From assembly GCA_024811115.1 (NCBI GenBank), contig JAKOGH010000390.1, positions 124,001 through 188,000 on the forward strand: a stretch of DNA of 64,000 bases, written 5' to 3'. Shown piece after piece: positions 61,441 through 64,000 of the stretch. The position numbers and the translations under genes were made by a program. The notes under the pieces were generated by a model. It was not told the DNA's origin and searched no databases. It saw only the letters and a program-made list of their open reading frames with translations. Each line of letters starts with the position of its first letter. Within the stretch, counting starts at the first letter, position 1. The DNA is from Terana coerulea (Eukaryota > Basidiomycota > Agaricomycetes > Polyporales > Phanerochaetaceae).

Positions 61441-64000
61441 TCATGGAGGTGGAGGGGCTTCAGGGCTGGACGGCGCGGAGGCCTCCGAGCCTCTGCCCCA
61501 GGGTGAGACCGCGTCGTCGAGCATGATGCCGCTGATGCGGTTGTAGACGGCGGGCGGGAACCGTCGTGCTTGTACGCGCTCGAGGAGAGCGACCGCTTGG
61601 TCGCGGTTGCCGTGGCCAAGCTCGGCGCGGACCATGGTTTCCCATGTCGAAGGCTAAAGAAACAGATCAGAGAGCGATCACAAAGCGGTTGAGCGGAGAG
61701 ACATACCTCGCGATACACGGTGGATCCGTTGCCGAAGCTTGGCGACGGGGGCTCGACGCCTGGTCGCCGTGGGGGATATGGTTGCCCGGCGCAGCGACGC
61801 CCTCCGGCGGGTCCGCCAACGACTCGAACAGCGCGCGGGCCTGCTCGATGTTGCCGGCAGCCGCGTAGCCCTTGATGAGCATGTTCGCGATGTATGCCGT
61901 CAGGCGGATGCCGAGCGCAGGCATGCGCGCGGTGTACTCTGCGACGAGGTCCGGGCGGCGGAGCGTGACGAAGACGTTCATTAGCGCCTCGAAGACGACC
62001 TCGTCCGGGAGCGCCTGTCGAAACTTGGTCGTGCTGGGATGCGAGCGGATGGACTCGAAGATGGCGACAGCCTTGTCGAGGTCCTTGCACGCGCAGCCCC
62101 ACGCGTTAATCAAGGCGGCCCAGTGAGAGCCTGTCACCGGAGTGCCGCTCTTCACCAGTTCCTCGAATGCGTGCTCCATGGCGTTGGTGTCAATAGGCTC
62201 GATAGTACCGAACGCATCAATGAGCAGCTAAAACAAGGGTTAGCTATTGATACGGAGGGACCGAGTACTTTACATACCTTGTACGTGTGGCCGGTAGGGG
62301 CGACATTCACAGCGCGCAGCGCCTCATAGAAGTGCAGCACACGCGCACGGTCGGGCTTTGTGTGTGTGTAGAGTTGCATCATGGTGTTGTACGGAGGCAC
62401 ACGAGGTTTGAAGTTACGCTGGCTGGTCATCTCCTCGAACAGGACCTCCGCAGACGCAGCGTCGCCGACCCGGCAGCACGCCGCGATGAGCGCGCCATAG
62501 GTGACGGACGTCGGCTTGATGTTGGCAGCCTTCATCTCCTGGAACAGCTGGAGTGCGTAGTCGGCCTTGCGCGCCTTCGCGAGCTTCGAGATGATCGTGT
62601 TGTAGAGGTAGATGTTGGGATGCACGCCGCGCGAAATCGCCTCTTGAAACAGGGCCATCGCGTTTGTGGTGTCGTCCGTCGTGCGGCTGACGTGCTGGAT
62701 GAGCGCACCGTACGCGTCCGCGGACGGGCAACCGCCTGCTCCAGGATACGCAAACGATGAATGTGAGCAGCGTCGATGTCTCCGCCGTGAGCGAGGGAGA
62801 TGATCATCTGGTCCTCGACTTGGAACCAGCCGAGCGACTGCGCATCCGTGTCCTCCGCCATCGAAGCCAAGACCAACTGAGCTGCCGCATACAACCGGTG
62901 GACCTTGTCGAACGCACGCTCGCGGCCCAAGACGTTGATGAGACGGCCAAAGACCTCCATGCGCGGGTACAAGCCTATCTGCTCGCCGGCCTCGAAACGG
63001 GAGAACGCAATTTGTGGAGACAGGCCGGAGGAGACGTACGAGTACTCGTCGACGTAGCGGCTGTGGTGCTGGTCGATCCTGATGTTGGCTGTGGGGCGGT
63101 CTCCGGGAGCTGTACCGGCAAGACAGACGACTGCTGAGCAGGGATCTGCACACGCACGTCGCGCTGCTGCACCAGATCGGCGAGGAGCTGCGCATATGCA
63201 GGGCCCATTTGCTGAAGCCGGGTGTAGGCCTCCTGCAAGTCGTAGTTCGCAGTGATGGTCTGGCAGAGGCGACGCTTGAACTCCCTGGAGAATGCGCCGA
63301 TGTCCACGTTTCTCTGGGCCATGTCGGAGAGCATCTGCAAAAGATCGACGTGCTGGACATCGCCCAAGGGCGCAAGCTCGAGCAGCTCCTCAGGGTTGAG
63401 GTCCCTGCCCTGCTCCATCATGTTGCACCGGGTTCGAACCAAGTAGTCCCAGTCCGCCAGCGAAAGCGCATCCTTGTCCGCGTCCTGCGCACGAGCGTAC
63501 GGGTGGAAGTAATACCTGCCGAGACGGTGTCCTGCGTGCATCCCGGCGTGATCCCACAGTTTCGCAAGGCGCAAAGCGTGCTGGAGAGACCAGTCCGGGT
63601 ACGCGCCAAACCACAACCTGCTGAAGGCGAAGGCGAAGGACCGGAGACCCGACATACGCTCGACAATGATGGCATGAGACTCTGTGCTGGAAGTAGTCTC
63701 CGCTTCAGCGCAACCTTCCAGGATGGCCATGAAGAAGCGTTCGACTGCACCATATGCGAGGTCGAATTCGCCCAGATCCGTACACAGCTTGGCGACCGCG
63801 AGGTAGGCGTTGCTGACCTCAGGCGAGAGCTGCCATTGAGCAGTGCGACCGTAGACCTCGAGTGCAGGGAAATGGGTGGCGATGATCTCCTTCAGAGCCT
63901 GGACGGTCGCCTCTCGAGCCTCAAGCGGCTGGGTGGAGAGGTGTAGGACATTCGCATGTACGATCACTGCGCGTTCCATGTGTACGATGTCATAGAGGCC
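61441..64000 (-). CDS. pentatricopeptide-repeat protein, 5' end off window
   Basis: Exons (partial) 64000-62278, 62227-61707 and 61653-61441; intron signals are clear. The open frame runs through 64000 without a stop, and ATG 63979 (MERAVIVHANVLHL) may be the start or an internal methionine. The C-terminal half has PPR units of about 35 residues: ADAYGALIQHVSRTTDDTTN, NIYLYNTIISKLAKARKADY, TSVTYGALIAACCRVGDAAS, PPYNTMMQLYTHTKPDRARV, PTGHTYKLLIDAF and EVVFEALMNVFVTLRRPDLV. The N-terminal half is helical without clear PPRs. Three breaks lie in runs at 63093-63096, 62732-62733 and 61747-61751; with them exons fit in whole codons. PPR proteins of this kind act on mitochondrial RNA; the target is unknown. 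Confidence 0.85.

Overview
The window is nuclear DNA from a filamentous basidiomycete, most likely an Agaricomycete. The evidence is gene-dense, GC-rich sequence on both strands, genes cut by many short introns (mostly 49-70 nt, GT...AG), very small exons (6 nt in actin, 15 nt in NDUFB7) and protein sequences that read as basidiomycete homologues of housekeeping genes. No rRNA, tRNA, CRISPR array, bacterial operon or intact transposon was seen.

Layout, left to right: (-) Rab escort protein (3' end off the window); (+) nucleolin-like NSR1; (+) KGD4; (-) 20S proteasome alpha1 (SCL1); (+) RNA polymerase III largest subunit; (-) conserved unknown with a leucine-rich stretch; (+) Mediator MED10; (+) serine-rich orphan; (+) RIC8 G-alpha exchange factor; (-) Tea4/Bud14-like SH3 plus Ras-association polarity protein; (+) a 1,795-residue ankyrin protein with a nucleotidyltransferase-like N-terminus; (-) Na+/H+ antiporter; (-) coilin-like protein; (+) SEC63; (+) histidine phosphatase; (+) SAM methyltransferase; (-) IFI6/IFI27-like small membrane protein; (-) second, paralogous SAM methyltransferase; (+) uracil phosphoribosyltransferase FUR1; (+) EMG1/NEP1; (+) SEC14; (+) complex I NDUFB7; (-) SCO1; (-) RPN10; (+) small unknown; (+) actin; (-) CGI121 of the KEOPS complex; (+) membrane-anchored protein disulfide isomerase; (-) PPR protein running to the right edge.

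Most of the region is ordinary housekeeping: protein turnover (SCL1, RPN10), ribosome and RNA production (NSR1, EMG1, RPC1, MED10, coilin, CGI121), secretion (Rab escort protein, SEC63, SEC14, PDI), mitochondria (KGD4, NDUFB7, SCO1, PPR) and polarity/signalling (RIC8, Tea4-like, actin). The accessory part is 40.4-45.9 kb, where two related methyltransferases face each other around a small hydrophobic gene in A+T-richer, gene-poor DNA.

One property affects every gene model. At least two dozen reading frames are broken by a single base, nearly all inside mono-nucleotide runs. Actin, which gives exactly 375 residues if one C is restored to a C5 run, shows that these are almost certainly homopolymer-length errors in the assembly and not pseudogenes. 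Exon coordinates below are mine, from splice signals and reading frame; in every fully modelled gene exon lengths sum to whole codons once those single bases are allowed for.
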